This document shows positions 1 to 8,802 of a DNA stretch of 64,000 bases, in pieces. The DNA is taken from contig NZ_JAUFQT010000002.1 in the NCBI RefSeq assembly GCF_030409905.1, positions 682,001-746,000 on the forward strand, given 5' to 3'. Position 1 is the stretch's first letter, and the number at the start of each line of letters is the position of its first letter. The position numbers and the translations under genes were made by a program. The notes under the pieces are model-generated. The model saw only the letters and a list, made by a program, of their open reading frames with translations, had not been told where the DNA came from and ran no database searches. The stretch comes from Echinicola jeungdonensis (GTDB lineage: Bacteria > Bacteroidota > Bacteroidia > Cytophagales > Cyclobacteriaceae).

Positions 1-18
1 TGCTAAATCATGGAAATT

Positions 19-1359
19 ATGAAAAAGCAGGGAAGCTTACTGATGACAATTCTTGTGTTTTTGAGCTTATTTGAAGGATTTGCACAAATCCCAAAAGGGA
101 ATGTATTGATCAAAAATGCCCATTTGTTGACCATTACCCAAGGGGAATTGGAAAATACGGACCTTTGGGTAAAAGATGGTCTAATTCACAAAATAGGGAA
201 AGATATCAAGATTAAAAATATTGAAACAATTGATGCTGATGGAATGTATGTAATGCCCGGAATTATTGATGCGCATTCACATATTGCCCTGGATGACATA
301 AATGAAGCTACCAATCCGATTACTGCAGAAGTTCAAATGAAGGATGTGGTAAACCCTTATGATATCAGCATTTATAGGGCTTTGGCAGGAGGAACTACTA
401 TTTCCCATGCCATGCATGGATCTGCAAATGCCATTGGGGGCCAAAATGTAACCCTAAAACACAGGTGGGGCCACAGAAAACCCTCAGAATTAATCATGGA
501 GGATGCACCCAGGACTATAAAGTTTGCTCTTGGAGAAAACCCTATCAGGGTTCATGGAAGCCGACAAAATATCCAGCCCAATACCAGAATGGGAGTGGCA
601 GAGGTTATTAGAAATGGATTTCAGGAGGCCCTGCAATACCAAAATGAATGGGAGCACTACCGGGAAAATAAAAATGATAGGAAAGTAACTCCTCCTGATT
701 ACAGTTTAAGATTGGAAACCCTAGCGGATATTTTAGATGAGGAAATTATTATCCACTGCCATTCCTACAGAGCTGATGAAATCTATATGCTCATCAAAGT
801 TTGCCAGGAATTTGGAGTGGAAAAAATTGTTTTTTCACATGCCAACGAAGGTTTTAAGGTGGCCCCTGAGCTAGCCAAATTTTCCATGGGAGCCTCCGTT
901 TTCAGTGATTGGTGGGCCTATAAGTTTGAGGTATATTATTCCACAGCTTACAATGCAGCCATCTTAACGGAGAATGGCGTGAGTACTTCTATCAATTCAG
1001 ACTCTGGAGAATTAATCCGTCATTTATACCATGAGGCTGCCAAAACCCAGCGTTATGGAGGACTTTCAGATCAACAAGCCCTTGCTTTAATTACCATCAA
1101 CCCAGCAAAACAGTTGGGAATAGATGATTTTGTTGGTTCCTTGGAGGAAGGAAAACAGGCTGACCTGGTTATTTTTAAAGGACATCCCCTATCCATTTAT
1201 GCCATTCCTCAAATGACTTTTGTGGATGGAATTAAATATTTTGATATCCAGGATGACAAAAATGACCAACGTTTAAAAGTAGATCCCGAACAATTGATTG
1301 AGCCTGTTTATAAAGACAATTCAAGCAAAAGCTGCATGTATGGAACTGAACATTTTTAA
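19..1359 (+). CDS. Exported amidohydrolase, metal site intact
   Basis: Predicted exported metal-dependent hydrolase of the amidohydrolase superfamily (imidazolonepropionase-like); the substrate cannot be deduced. A signal peptide (MKKQ n-region, hydrophobic core, ending near FAQ) precedes the usual opening strand NVLIKNAHLL and the barrel. The HxH metal motif is intact in DAHSH (about residues 86-88 from this start), with further His in IIHCH and FSHANEG and a late Asp in INSDSGE. ATG at 19 is preferred to the ATG at 10 because it gives a normal Lys-rich signal-peptide start. A paralogue lacking the HxH motif follows after 68 bp, so the two are probably co-transcribed. Family assignment is firm; activity is inference. 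Confidence 0.88.
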   Translation: MKKQGSLLMTILVFLSLFEGFAQIPKGNVLIKNAHLLTITQGELENTDLWVKDGLIHKIGKDIKIKNIETIDADGMYVMPGIIDAHSHIALDDINEATNPITAEVQMKDVVNPYDISIYRALAGGTTISHAMHGSANAIGGQNVTLKHRWGHRKPSELIMEDAPRTIKFALGENPIRVHGSRQNIQPNTRMGVAEVIRNGFQEALQYQNEWEHYRENKNDRKVTPPDYSLRLETLADILDEEIIIHCHSYRADEIYMLIKVCQEFGVEKIVFSHANEGFKVAPELAKFSMGASVFSDWWAYKFEVYYSTAYNAAILTENGVSTSINSDSGELIRHLYHEAAKTQRYGGLSDQQALALITINPAKQLGIDDFVGSLEEGKQADLVIFKGHPLSIYAIPQMTFVDGIKYFDIQDDKNDQRLKVDPEQLIEPVYKDNSSKSCMYGTEHF

Positions 1360-1427
1360 CAAATTCAATCTTTCAACTCATAAAAAATAAGATCATATAT
1401 TGCTGATTATAAGATATTTAAAACAAT

Positions 1428-2726
1428 ATGTTAAGAATTTACTTTATCCTTGGCTGCTTTCTCTATTTGCTTTTCCCTGGTCATTCCTGGGGACAAATTG
1501 AAGGAGAAATTATTAAGGCTAAAAAAGGAAAGTTCTTGTTAAGAGGAGGAACGGTAATTACAGTAACCCAAGGGACCTTTGAAAATACTTCCGTTTTATT
1601 GAAAGATGGGAAAATATTAGAAATTGGAAAAGAAATTCCTACTGATGATGTGGAGATTATCCCTTGCGAAGGCCAATATATCTATCCTGGCTTTATAGAT
1701 GCAGGGACCAGATTGGGTTTGGTGGAAATAGGATCATTATCAGAAACCAGGGATTATAAGGAAATTGGAAAAATTACGCCCCAAATGGAGGCTTTAAATG
1801 CCATAAACCCTAATTCGGTATCTATTCCCATCACCCGGGTGAGTGGAGTAACGACGGTATTGACATTCCCTTCAGGAGGCCTTTTTCCAGGTACAGCTTC
1901 CCTTATTAATCTAAATGGATATACCCCTGAACAAATGTTTGCTGGATTTAAGGGGGTGGTCCTGGAATTTCCTTCTTCTGAAAGAAAGAACCGATGGGAC
2001 AGAAGAACTGAAGAGGAAATCAAAAAAGAATTGGAAAAGGAGATGAAAAGCTTGAATGAAATCTGGGAAAAAGCCATGCTTTACCAAGATCTTTCAGCCA
2101 AAAAAGCGAAACTCCAATATTACCCTGAGATGAGTCATTTGGCAAAAGTAGTGAATGGAGAATTTCCCTTGCTTATTGAAGTAAACAAGGCTTCTGACAT
2201 TATCAGAGCCATCAAATGGGTTAAAGACAAAAAAGTTAAAGCTATTTTTATGGGGGTTGCAGAAGGCTGGAGAGTGGCTGAAAAAATTGCAACTGCTGAG
2301 ATTCCAGTTATTATCGGGCCTGTCCTATCCCTACCTCCAAGGCAATCTGATCGCTATGATGCTGCTTATACTAACCCCGGTGAGCTGGTAAAAGCAGGTG
2401 TAAAAGTTGCTTTGAGGACTTCTGACGCAGAAAATGTGAGAAACCTACCTTTTAACGCAGGCTTTGCAGCAAATTATGGAATGGGGAAAGAAAGTGCCTT
2501 AAAGGCTATTACCATAGTTCCTGCTGAAATTTTTGGAGTGGATGATCAGTTAGGGTCGATTGAACCTGGGAAATCCGCTACCCTCTTTATTTCAAATGGA
2601 GACCCATTTGAACCCCAAACCAAAATCAAACATGTTTTTATAGAAGGATATAAAATCCCTATGACCAATAGACAAATAAGATTGTATCAGGAGTTTTTGG
2701 AAAGACAACCTGGATTGGTTGAATAA
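1428..2726 (+). CDS. Exported amidohydrolase paralogue lacking HxH
   Basis: Second exported amidohydrolase-fold protein, 432 aa, with a hydrophobic signal peptide ending about WGQ (residue 23). The opening GGTVITVTQGTFENTSVLLKD is very like the upstream gene, but where the family has DAHxH this protein has DAGTR (residues 91-95), so the first two metal-ligand histidines are missing. The C-terminal half keeps the family pattern (ITIVPAEIFGVDDQLGSIEPGK). It is therefore likely a catalytically weak or inactive partner of the upstream enzyme, possibly a structural subunit, although a different metal mode cannot be excluded. It starts 68 bp after the first amidohydrolase and ends 57 bp before a lipoprotein peptidase on the same strand. 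Confidence 0.85.
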   Translation: MLRIYFILGCFLYLLFPGHSWGQIEGEIIKAKKGKFLLRGGTVITVTQGTFENTSVLLKDGKILEIGKEIPTDDVEIIPCEGQYIYPGFIDAGTRLGLVEIGSLSETRDYKEIGKITPQMEALNAINPNSVSIPITRVSGVTTVLTFPSGGLFPGTASLINLNGYTPEQMFAGFKGVVLEFPSSERKNRWDRRTEEEIKKELEKEMKSLNEIWEKAMLYQDLSAKKAKLQYYPEMSHLAKVVNGEFPLLIEVNKASDIIRAIKWVKDKKVKAIFMGVAEGWRVAEKIATAEIPVIIGPVLSLPPRQSDRYDAAYTNPGELVKAGVKVALRTSDAENVRNLPFNAGFAANYGMGKESALKAITIVPAEIFGVDDQLGSIEPGKSATLFISNGDPFEPQTKIKHVFIEGYKIPMTNRQIRLYQEFLERQPGLVE

Positions 2727-2783
2727 GCTGTCCGGCATTTACCTATTGGTTATATTTAGGGATTATTTGAACGTGAATAAAAA

Positions 2784-3950
2784 ATGAAAAACCATAATAT
2801 CAGTTTCGTTTATTTGATTATTGGACTCCTTGTATTGGGCTCCTGTTCCTCTTCAAAAGAGGAACAGGTTTCCCCAATAATAGAAGAGTTAAAAAATGAA
2901 TATGCTCCGGACAAACGAGTGGCTATTTTTGACTTGAAATTCGAAAATGGAATCCTTAAAGGAGAAACGGACCAGCTGAAAGGCCTTCAAGAACTAAAAG
3001 CCAAATTGGGAAATGAGGGTATAAAGTTTACCGATAAGGTTCGTATTCTTCCTTCTCAGGGTCTTGGAAACCAAACCCAAGCTTTAATCACCCTATCAGT
3101 TGCCAATCTTCGGAGCGAGCCACACCATTCCGCTGAGTTGTCCACCCAAGCAACATTGGGTACTCCCCTAAAAGTTTTAAAAGAAAAAGAAGGGTGGTAT
3201 TTGGTACAAACACCAGATCAATACCTTGCTTGGGTTGATGAAGCTGGAATTGCCCTTTGCGATTCTTTAAAAATGAATAATTGGAAAGAATCTGAAAAAG
3301 TAATTTATACCACTACAACTGGCTTTGCTTTTAATGATAAAGAAGAAAGCGAAAAAATCAGTGATCTAGTAGCCGGTAATATTTTGCAATTGGCAAAAAT
3401 AAGCCAGGATCATTTCGAAATAGTATTTCCTGATGGAAGGACCGGGTTTATTCCTAAATCTGAAGGTATGTTATTTCAAAATTGGATTAAGGGAGGAGAG
3501 CTTACCGATGAAAAATTAATTTCAACGGCCAAAACTATGATGGGGACCCCATACCTTTGGGGAGGCACATCCATTAAGGGGGTGGACTGTAGTGGTTTTA
3601 CAAAGACCATATATTATTTAAATGGAAAAATTATTCCAAGAGATGCATCTCAGCAAGTTCGGGAAGGTTCATTGGTGGATACGCTAAAGAACTGGGAGAA
3701 TCTTGAAGTTGGAGATTTATTATTCTTTGGCCAACCGGCTACCGAAACCTCAAAAGAAAAGGTGGTTCATGTAGGAATGTGGATTGGTAATCAATCATTT
3801 ATTCATTCCAGGGGACGAGTTAGGATAAGCAGCTTTGACCCCAAAAGCCCTCTATTTGATGAAAAGGAACTTAACCGTTATTTGAAAACCAAAAGGTATC
3901 GAAATTCACCAAGTAAGGGTATCCAAAATGTACAAGAAATAGGAATATAA
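2784..3950 (+). CDS. Lipoprotein NlpC/P60 cysteine peptidase with SH3 domains
   Basis: Probable cell-wall hydrolase of family C40 cutting peptidoglycan stem peptides. The start is a lipoprotein signal (LLVLGSC, lipid Cys at 21), so it should sit in a membrane facing the periplasm. Residues about 100-230 look like two bacterial SH3 modules (VANLRSEPHHSAEL; later GFIPKSEG), followed by the NlpC/P60 domain: MGTPYLWGG, catalytic Cys269 in GVDCSGFTK, then VVHVGMWIG and FIHSRGRV supplying His residues. The SH3-plus-C40 layout is common in Bacteroidota. Third gene of the plus-strand set; a hairpin terminator lies about 145 bp downstream. Confidence 0.88.
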   Translation: MKNHNISFVYLIIGLLVLGSCSSSKEEQVSPIIEELKNEYAPDKRVAIFDLKFENGILKGETDQLKGLQELKAKLGNEGIKFTDKVRILPSQGLGNQTQALITLSVANLRSEPHHSAELSTQATLGTPLKVLKEKEGWYLVQTPDQYLAWVDEAGIALCDSLKMNNWKESEKVIYTTTTGFAFNDKEESEKISDLVAGNILQLAKISQDHFEIVFPDGRTGFIPKSEGMLFQNWIKGGELTDEKLISTAKTMMGTPYLWGGTSIKGVDCSGFTKTIYYLNGKIIPRDASQQVREGSLVDTLKNWENLEVGDLLFFGQPATETSKEKVVHVGMWIGNQSFIHSRGRVRISSFDPKSPLFDEKELNRYLKTKRYRNSPSKGIQNVQEIGI

Positions 3951-4364
3951 TTTTCCCCGGGTCAATTTGAAAAAGATATAAAATGAGGAAATAATTCAGG
4001 GGTATACAGCGTTTAAATAACAAGAAAAAGAATCGCTTAAAGGTCTGAAAAAGAAAACGTTGCTCGTCATACCTTAATTCAATTTTTTTGGATTAAAGCC
4101 CTTTTCCTGATTTAGGAAAAGGGCTTTTTATTGATAAAGTTTAGTGAAATCCAATATTTCTCTCGACAGGCAGATTTCCTAGTCTTTCTGAAAATTAGGG
4201 AATTAGAGTTAATCCTTAAATCCTACCACACCAAATACCTCTAACTAATAGGACGAAAAAACTTTTTAATGAAATTCTTAAGTTTTTGCTCAAAACAAAA
4301 TTACCTCTCCCTATTATCTCAATTTTCAATATTAAGGATGAAACTTTTATTTAATTAGGAAATT
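3951..4364. other. Intergenic stretch, one hairpin
   Basis: This 414-bp AT-rich gap lies between convergent genes. Apart from the strong hairpin at 4095-4127 I see no open reading frame with a plausible product, no tRNA and no repeat. The segment before the hairpin could be a long 3-prime UTR or a small RNA ending at the hairpin, but nothing else supports that. Confidence 0.5.
4095..4127 (+). terminator. Intrinsic terminator, 14-bp stem
   Basis: AAAGCCCTTTTCCT (4095-4108) pairs perfectly with 4114-4127 across a 5-nt loop, and T residues follow on the plus strand. A-rich flank on the other side makes it usable in both directions between the convergent peptidase and methyltransferase genes. 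Confidence 0.75.
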
Positions 4365-5534
4365 TTAGGACTTTATTTTTTTACTTCCCTTATAAAGTTC
4401 AAATTTCAACAACCGGCAGTCAATAGTTCCGTTGTAAAATTCTATTTTTCTTTTGGGCTTAAGGCCTATTCTTTTGGCTAAATTTTTATTTCCTGTAAAA
4501 ATCAGCCCTGTATATCCAGGACATTTTTGTTTCATAAAATCACCAATCCTCCTATAAGTTTCCAGCAAAGCATCCTCCTCTCCCAGCCTTTCCCCATATT
4601 CTGGATTGAAAAACACTACCCCTTCATCAGCTTCCGGGACAGAGGTTTCTTCAAAGTCTCCCTCCTCAAATTGAATATGGTCGGCCACCTCTGCCGTTTT
4701 GGCATTTTCCTTACTGGCATATATGGCCCTTTCGCTGATGTCAGAAGCAATAAAATTGGCCGTGATATTATCATTTACCTTTGCCCTTAGTTCATCAAGC
4801 ATATGTTGGTAAATTTCTTTATCAAAGCCCAAAATATGCATAAATGAGTAGTGATCTCTAAATAAACCAGGAAATCGGTTGGTAGCCATCAAAGCCGCCT
4901 CAATTACTAAAGTACCTACCCCACACATTGGATTCACAAAGGGTGATTCTGGATTCCATCCTCCTGCTAATATGGTTGAAGCAGCAAGATTTTCGGCCAT
5001 GGGAGCTTTTCCCGGGATTTTTCGATAGCCTCTTTTTGCAAGTGTATCTCCATTGGTATTGATATAAAGAGAGGCTTGCGTTTCCCTCCAAAACATTTGA
5101 AATACAGCCCCATTGAATTCTGAGCCTGAATCCGGCCTTTGACCAGTTATTTCCCTAAACCGATCAACAATGGCATCTTTGATTTTAACATTAACAAATA
5201 AAGGATTGTCCACACTTTCATGTTCTACATGAGATACCACCGAAAAATAATCATCCTTTTTGATATAATTTTCCCAGGGAATCACTTTAACCCTTCTGTA
5301 AATATCCTTAGCATGATGTAGATAAAAAGATTTGATCTCAAAAAGTACATGGCTAGCGGTCCTTAGGTGCAGGTTTAAAAAAATACAATCATTTAAACTT
5401 GCTTTAATTTCAACTCCCGTGCGATGAACTAAGATTGGTTTAAAGCCTAAACCAATTAATTCCTCTTCTAAATAAGGAGCAAACCGGTCCTTACAGGTAA
5501 CCATTACCTTTCCTTTTTCTTTAAAATCTATCAT
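4365..5534 (-). CDS. THUMP-domain class I SAM-dependent RNA methyltransferase
   Basis: Probable 23S rRNA guanine-N2 methyltransferase of the RlmL N-terminal / YpsC type, 389 aa. Residues about 1-170 form the ferredoxin-like plus THUMP RNA-binding part (VTCKDRFAPYLEEEL; SVVSHVEHESVDN), followed by the Rossmann methyltransferase: GKAPMAENLAAS, the SAM loop MCGVGTLVIEAA, and motif IV as FNPEYGERLG, where gammaproteobacterial homologues have NPPYGERLG. Length fits single-domain RlmL relatives; the C-terminal RlmK half of E. coli RlmL is absent. It stands alone on the minus strand. Exact modified base is not certain. Confidence 0.88.
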   Translation of the reverse strand: MIDFKEKGKVMVTCKDRFAPYLEEELIGLGFKPILVHRTGVEIKASLNDCIFLNLHLRTASHVLFEIKSFYLHHAKDIYRRVKVIPWENYIKKDDYFSVVSHVEHESVDNPLFVNVKIKDAIVDRFREITGQRPDSGSEFNGAVFQMFWRETQASLYINTNGDTLAKRGYRKIPGKAPMAENLAASTILAGGWNPESPFVNPMCGVGTLVIEAALMATNRFPGLFRDHYSFMHILGFDKEIYQHMLDELRAKVNDNITANFIASDISERAIYASKENAKTAEVADHIQFEEGDFEETSVPEADEGVVFFNPEYGERLGEEDALLETYRRIGDFMKQKCPGYTGLIFTGNKNLAKRIGLKPKRKIEFYNGTIDCRLLKFELYKGSKKIKS

Positions 5535-5783
5535 TTGACAAAATTAGGTGATTTGTTGGATTTATTTGATTTGTAAAATCAAATATGTAAACCCGAATCT
5601 CTGTCTGCAAACACTAATAATTAGAACAGGATCAACGAATCTGCTCTGGTGGGCAGATAAACGCAGATTGAAAGGAATTGTTGAACTCCATTTTTTTCAC
5701 AGGTTTTCCTGATAAATTTTCCCTGCAATTTATTAAATGGATAACCAGTAATTAAAAGATCTATTCTTCTAAAATATCTAAAA
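5535..5783. other. Intergenic stretch, nothing recognised
   Basis: AT-rich gap of roughly 250 bp between the methyltransferase start and the terminator of the upstream minus-strand gene. It presumably holds the methyltransferase promoter, but I could not place a convincing -33/-7 pair, and a small frame opening here has no recognisable product. Confidence 0.4.
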
Positions 5784-5810
5784 TAAAAAAAGGAACCCTC
5801 CAGGGCTCCT
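5784..5810 (-). terminator. Intrinsic terminator after hypothetical gene
   Basis: On the minus strand AGGAGCCCT and AGGGTTCCT form a 9-bp stem (one G-U pair) with a 2-nt loop, followed by seven T. It begins 26 nt after the stop of the 146-aa gene. Confidence 0.75.
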
Positions 5811-5835
5811 TCATAACATTTAACCACTAATTTAT

Positions 5836-6276
5836 TTACCTGGGTTTGACATCGTTAATCCATTTGGCCAAAGTTTGGTAACCTATATGATGGTGATCAG
5901 CAAATTCTTCCGCACTGGCATTCTCTTCTTCCATGGCATACTCAAACCATTTTTCCAAAATTTCATCTTTATTATAAACTTTTTTGGGTAGGCCTTCAGC
6001 ATTTAGGGCAATGGGTTTATGGCTATGATTTGTTCCCCCTACAAGGTCAATTAACTCTTGAAGGTCTTTTCTAAATGGGCCATCCAATAGGTCTATCCCC
6101 TTTTCTTTCAATTTTCCCAAGGCTTTGTGCCTCACATCTACTGGGGTTACCGGAATTCCTTTTTTTGCTGCTTCTTCCAATTTGAGCACTTTGCCTTTAC
6201 TATCTACATAGATAAATTTTTCCTTGTTTTCTTTTATTATTTTAATGGCATCTTTAATTAGTTGTCGCATGTTCAT
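5836..6276 (-). CDS. Hypothetical protein, 146 aa, possible C-terminal HTH
   Basis: I do not recognise this protein. It is a cytoplasmic-looking, Lys/Glu-rich protein without signal peptide or membrane segment. The N-terminal third is helical and basic (RQLIKDAIKIIKENKEKF), the middle carries VDVRHKALGKLKEKGIDLL, and the C-terminus (SAEEFADHHHIGYQTLAKWI) reads like a helix-turn-helix in which the second helix would be the recognition helix. A role in DNA binding is therefore possible but only inference. An in-frame ATG at 6270 is an alternative start. It has its own terminator and a divergent partner, mnmA, 387 bp away. Confidence 0.7.
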   Translation of the reverse strand: MNMRQLIKDAIKIIKENKEKFIYVDSKGKVLKLEEAAKKGIPVTPVDVRHKALGKLKEKGIDLLDGPFRKDLQELIDLVGGTNHSHKPIALNAEGLPKKVYNKDEILEKWFEYAMEEENASAEEFADHHHIGYQTLAKWINDVKPR

Positions 6277-6663
6277 AAGTTTTTCTTTTTCAATTTCAAT
6301 TAGTTAGAACAATAAAATTATTGAGGCCCAATGGGAAAGATTCTTTCGAAGAATCTATAAAATCTTAATTTATTTTTATCTTTTCTTTATTTTTCAATAC
6401 TTATATTTTTCTAAGTATTTATATTAATATAGGTATAATTTGGGATTCATAAAAATTAAAACCGGATTCATTGGGAAATATATTGATCCTAAATATTTCT
6501 TTCCTGTTAAGGAATTAATCTGGCCATTCCCTCTCTTGATGATTTTAATTAACTTTGCCTGCTAAAGAAAAACGGGATTGTTGAACTTAAAACACAGTAA
6601 TTTTCGTTGCTAGAAAATAATTAAAACCTCATGGACCTTTAATCCATGAAAATAGATTAAAGT
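6277..6663. other. Divergent promoter region, AT-rich
   Basis: This 387-bp gap separates the divergent hypothetical gene and mnmA, so it must hold both promoters. A TAACTTTG box at 6550-6557 fits the Bacteroidota -7 consensus for mnmA but has no TTTG at proper distance. An 8-bp inverted repeat AATACTTA / TAAGTATT (6396-6403, 6412-6419) could be an operator. No small gene is seen. Confidence 0.4.
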
Positions 6664-7875
6664 ATGAATAAAAAGACCAGGGTCGTAGTTGGCCTCTCAG
6701 GTGGCGTGGACAGTTCCGTGACAGCCTACTTGCTTCAACAACAAGGATATGAAGTCATTGGGATGTTTATGAAAAACTGGCATGATGAATCCGTAACTAT
6801 TTCCAACGAATGTCCTTGGATGGAAGATAGTACTGATGCCATGTTGGTAGCCGAAAAATTAGGAATTCCCTTTCAAGCTATTGATTTAAGTGAGGAATAC
6901 CGGGAAAGAATTGTGGATTATATGTTTGCTGAATATGAAGCAGGCAGGACTCCTAATCCGGATGTTCTTTGTAACCGGGAAATTAAGTTTGATATTTTTT
7001 TAAAAGCAGCCCAAAAGTTAAAGGCCAATTATGTGGCCACCGGGCATTATTGCCAAAAAGGTGAAATTGAAGTAAATGGACATAAAGTATTCCAACTTCT
7101 TGCAGGTGCAGACCCCAACAAAGATCAAAGTTATTTTCTTTGCCAATTGACCCAAGATCAATTGGCAAAGGCGTTGTTTCCTATTGGCCATCTTCAAAAA
7201 TTTGAAGTCAGACAAATTGCCAAGGAACAAGAATTAGTAACGGCTGATAAAAAGGATAGCCAGGGCCTTTGCTTTGTTGGAAAGGTAAGGTTACCCGAAT
7301 TCCTTCAGCAACAATTAAAGCCCAAAAAAGGGCCAATTGTGGTTGTACCAGAAGATTTGCCAATTTATCAACATCAAAAAGTTCCTGCTGGGATGGCTCC
7401 TGAAGATTTGGACCAGGAAGCCCTTGAGCAAATATGTTTGCCGGTCCACTATCAAAAAGATCAGGGAAAAAAAATAGCTGAACATAATGGAGCCCATTAT
7501 TTTACAGTGGGTCAAAGGAAAGGCCTGAATGTTGGAGGAACTGGGAAACCCTTATTTGTCATTGGTACGGATACTCAGGAAAACGTAATTTATACCGGTC
7601 TTGGAGAAGACCATCCTGGGTTGATGAGAAATGGCCTTTTCGTTCCTGCTAAGGATATCCATTGGATCAGGAAAGACCTGGAGTTGACTCCAGGTCAAAG
7701 CAAAAGGTATTTGGCAAGGATCCGTTACAGGCAGCCATTGAGCTGGGCTACCCTGATCATGAAGAAAAATGGTTTATATGTACTTTTCGAAAAGCCTCAA
7801 AAAGGAATAGCTTCAGGGCAGTTTGTTGCTTGGTATGATGGTGAAGAAAGTATTGGATCTGGAGTGATAGCATAG
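6664..7875 (+). CDS. mnmA: tRNA-specific 2-thiouridylase MnmA
   Basis: Cytoplasmic enzyme that adenylates and thiolates U34 of tRNA-Lys, -Glu and -Gln, taking sulfur from a cysteine-desulfurase relay. The PP-loop SGGVDSS is at residues 12-18, the first catalytic Cys is C103 in LCNREIKFD, and the persulfide-forming Cys is C203 in GLCFVGKV. The C-terminal barrel domains follow ([10 protein letters not shown]). At 403 aa it is somewhat longer than E. coli MnmA because of an insertion near residues 215-250. It is a single-gene unit closed by a strong terminator. Confidence 0.97.
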   Translation: MNKKTRVVVGLSGGVDSSVTAYLLQQQGYEVIGMFMKNWHDESVTISNECPWMEDSTDAMLVAEKLGIPFQAIDLSEEYRERIVDYMFAEYEAGRTPNPDVLCNREIKFDIFLKAAQKLKANYVATGHYCQKGEIEVNGHKVFQLLAGADPNKDQSYFLCQLTQDQLAKALFPIGHLQKFEVRQIAKEQELVTADKKDSQGLCFVGKVRLPEFLQQQLKPKKGPIVVVPEDLPIYQHQKVPAGMAPEDLDQEALEQICLPVHYQKDQGKKIAEHNGAHYFTVGQRKGLNVGGTGKPLFVIGTDTQENVIYTGLGEDHPGLMRNGLFVPAKDIHWIRKDLELTPGQSKRYLARIRYRQPLSWATLIMKKNGLYVLFEKPQKGIASGQFVAWYDGEESIGSGVIA

Positions 7876-7883
7876 TCAAAAGG

Positions 7884-7921
7884 AAAAAAAAGAAGGTGAC
7901 CAAATGGTCACCTTCTTTTTT
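7884..7921 (+). terminator. Bidirectional intrinsic terminator after mnmA
   Basis: AGAAGGTGACCA (7891-7902) pairs with TGGTCACCTTCT (7905-7916), flanked by A7 on the left and a T run on the right. It begins 15 nt after the mnmA stop. Confidence 0.88.
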
Positions 7922-8122
7922 TATGACTATCTATTTAAGAATACCCATATCCTTATAAGAAAAGGTGTTATGCTTAAGTGGTAATATCCATTTAAAATCA
8001 AATAAGACCATTAACCTTCCTAATGAAAATGGGAATAAAATTTTGCCGATTCCCCATTTATATCTCTAATGATTTCAATTGAATTTTAGGTATATTGTCG
8101 AAAACCTAAAAAAAAATAAACC

Positions 8123-8644
8123 ATGAAAAAATTATCAGTTGCAAAGCTAATGATGTCAACCATCTTCGGCTTATTTATATGCATGAGCGTGATGGCCCAA
8201 GAAGAAAAGAAAATGGCCAGTCCTCCGGAATCTGTTGAAGGTGAAATCAATGGGGCAAAAATTTCAATCCATTACCATAGCCCATCTGTAAAAGGAAGGG
8301 AAATTTTTGGTGGTTTGGTACCCTATGGAAAAGTTTGGAGAGCCGGTGCGAATAACGCAACTACATTTGAAACTGATAAGGACCTTAAAATCCAAGGGGA
8401 AACCTTACCTGCCGGTAAATATAGCTTTTTCATACTCCCTGGTGAGGAAGAGTCAGTTTTTATCTTTAATACCGTTGCCAAACAATGGGGAGCATATGAT
8501 TATGATGAATCCAAAGATGCATTAAGGGTAACTGTTCCTGTGGAAGAAATGGATGAAATGGAAGAAATGTTAGTTTATAAAATTGTTGATGATGGGATTG
8601 AAGTAAAATGGAATCATACCAAATTCAAAGCAATCATAGAATAA
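8123..8644 (+). CDS. Exported DUF2911 protein
   Basis: Exported protein of the DUF2911 family, function unknown. It has a signal peptide ending at VMAQ (about residue 26), then the family signature SPSVKGREIFGGLVPYGKVW, RAGANNATTFE and LPAGKYSFFILP. At 173 aa it consists of essentially one DUF2911 domain. An A-rich leader directly precedes the ATG, as usual in this phylum. A second DUF2911 protein with an extra C-terminal part lies at 47028. Single-gene unit with its own terminator. Confidence 0.88.
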   Translation: MKKLSVAKLMMSTIFGLFICMSVMAQEEKKMASPPESVEGEINGAKISIHYHSPSVKGREIFGGLVPYGKVWRAGANNATTFETDKDLKIQGETLPAGKYSFFILPGEEESVFIFNTVAKQWGAYDYDESKDALRVTVPVEEMDEMEEMLVYKIVDDGIEVKWNHTKFKAIIE

Positions 8645-8665
8645 GCATACATTAAATCAGTATTT

Positions 8666-8700
8666 AAAATCCGACCCAAAGCTGGTCGGATTTTTTTTTA
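8666..8700 (+). terminator. Intrinsic terminator after DUF2911 gene
   Basis: AAAATCCGACC (8666-8676) pairs with GGTCGGATTTT (8684-8694), 7-nt loop, then further T residues. It starts 22 nt after the stop codon. Confidence 0.85.
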
Positions 8701-8802
8701 TATCCCTCCTCTTTCTTTTACTTTTCAATTTAGGATTATACTTCAGGCCTATTGAATTCCAATTTTTCAAAGAGTACCTTTGAGCAAAAATCCTGAATAC
8801 AC

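Noticed and set aside
5539..5546. CAAAATTA as -7 box for the THUMP methyltransferase
   Set aside because: It lies only 5 bp before the ATG and has no -33 partner at the right distance.
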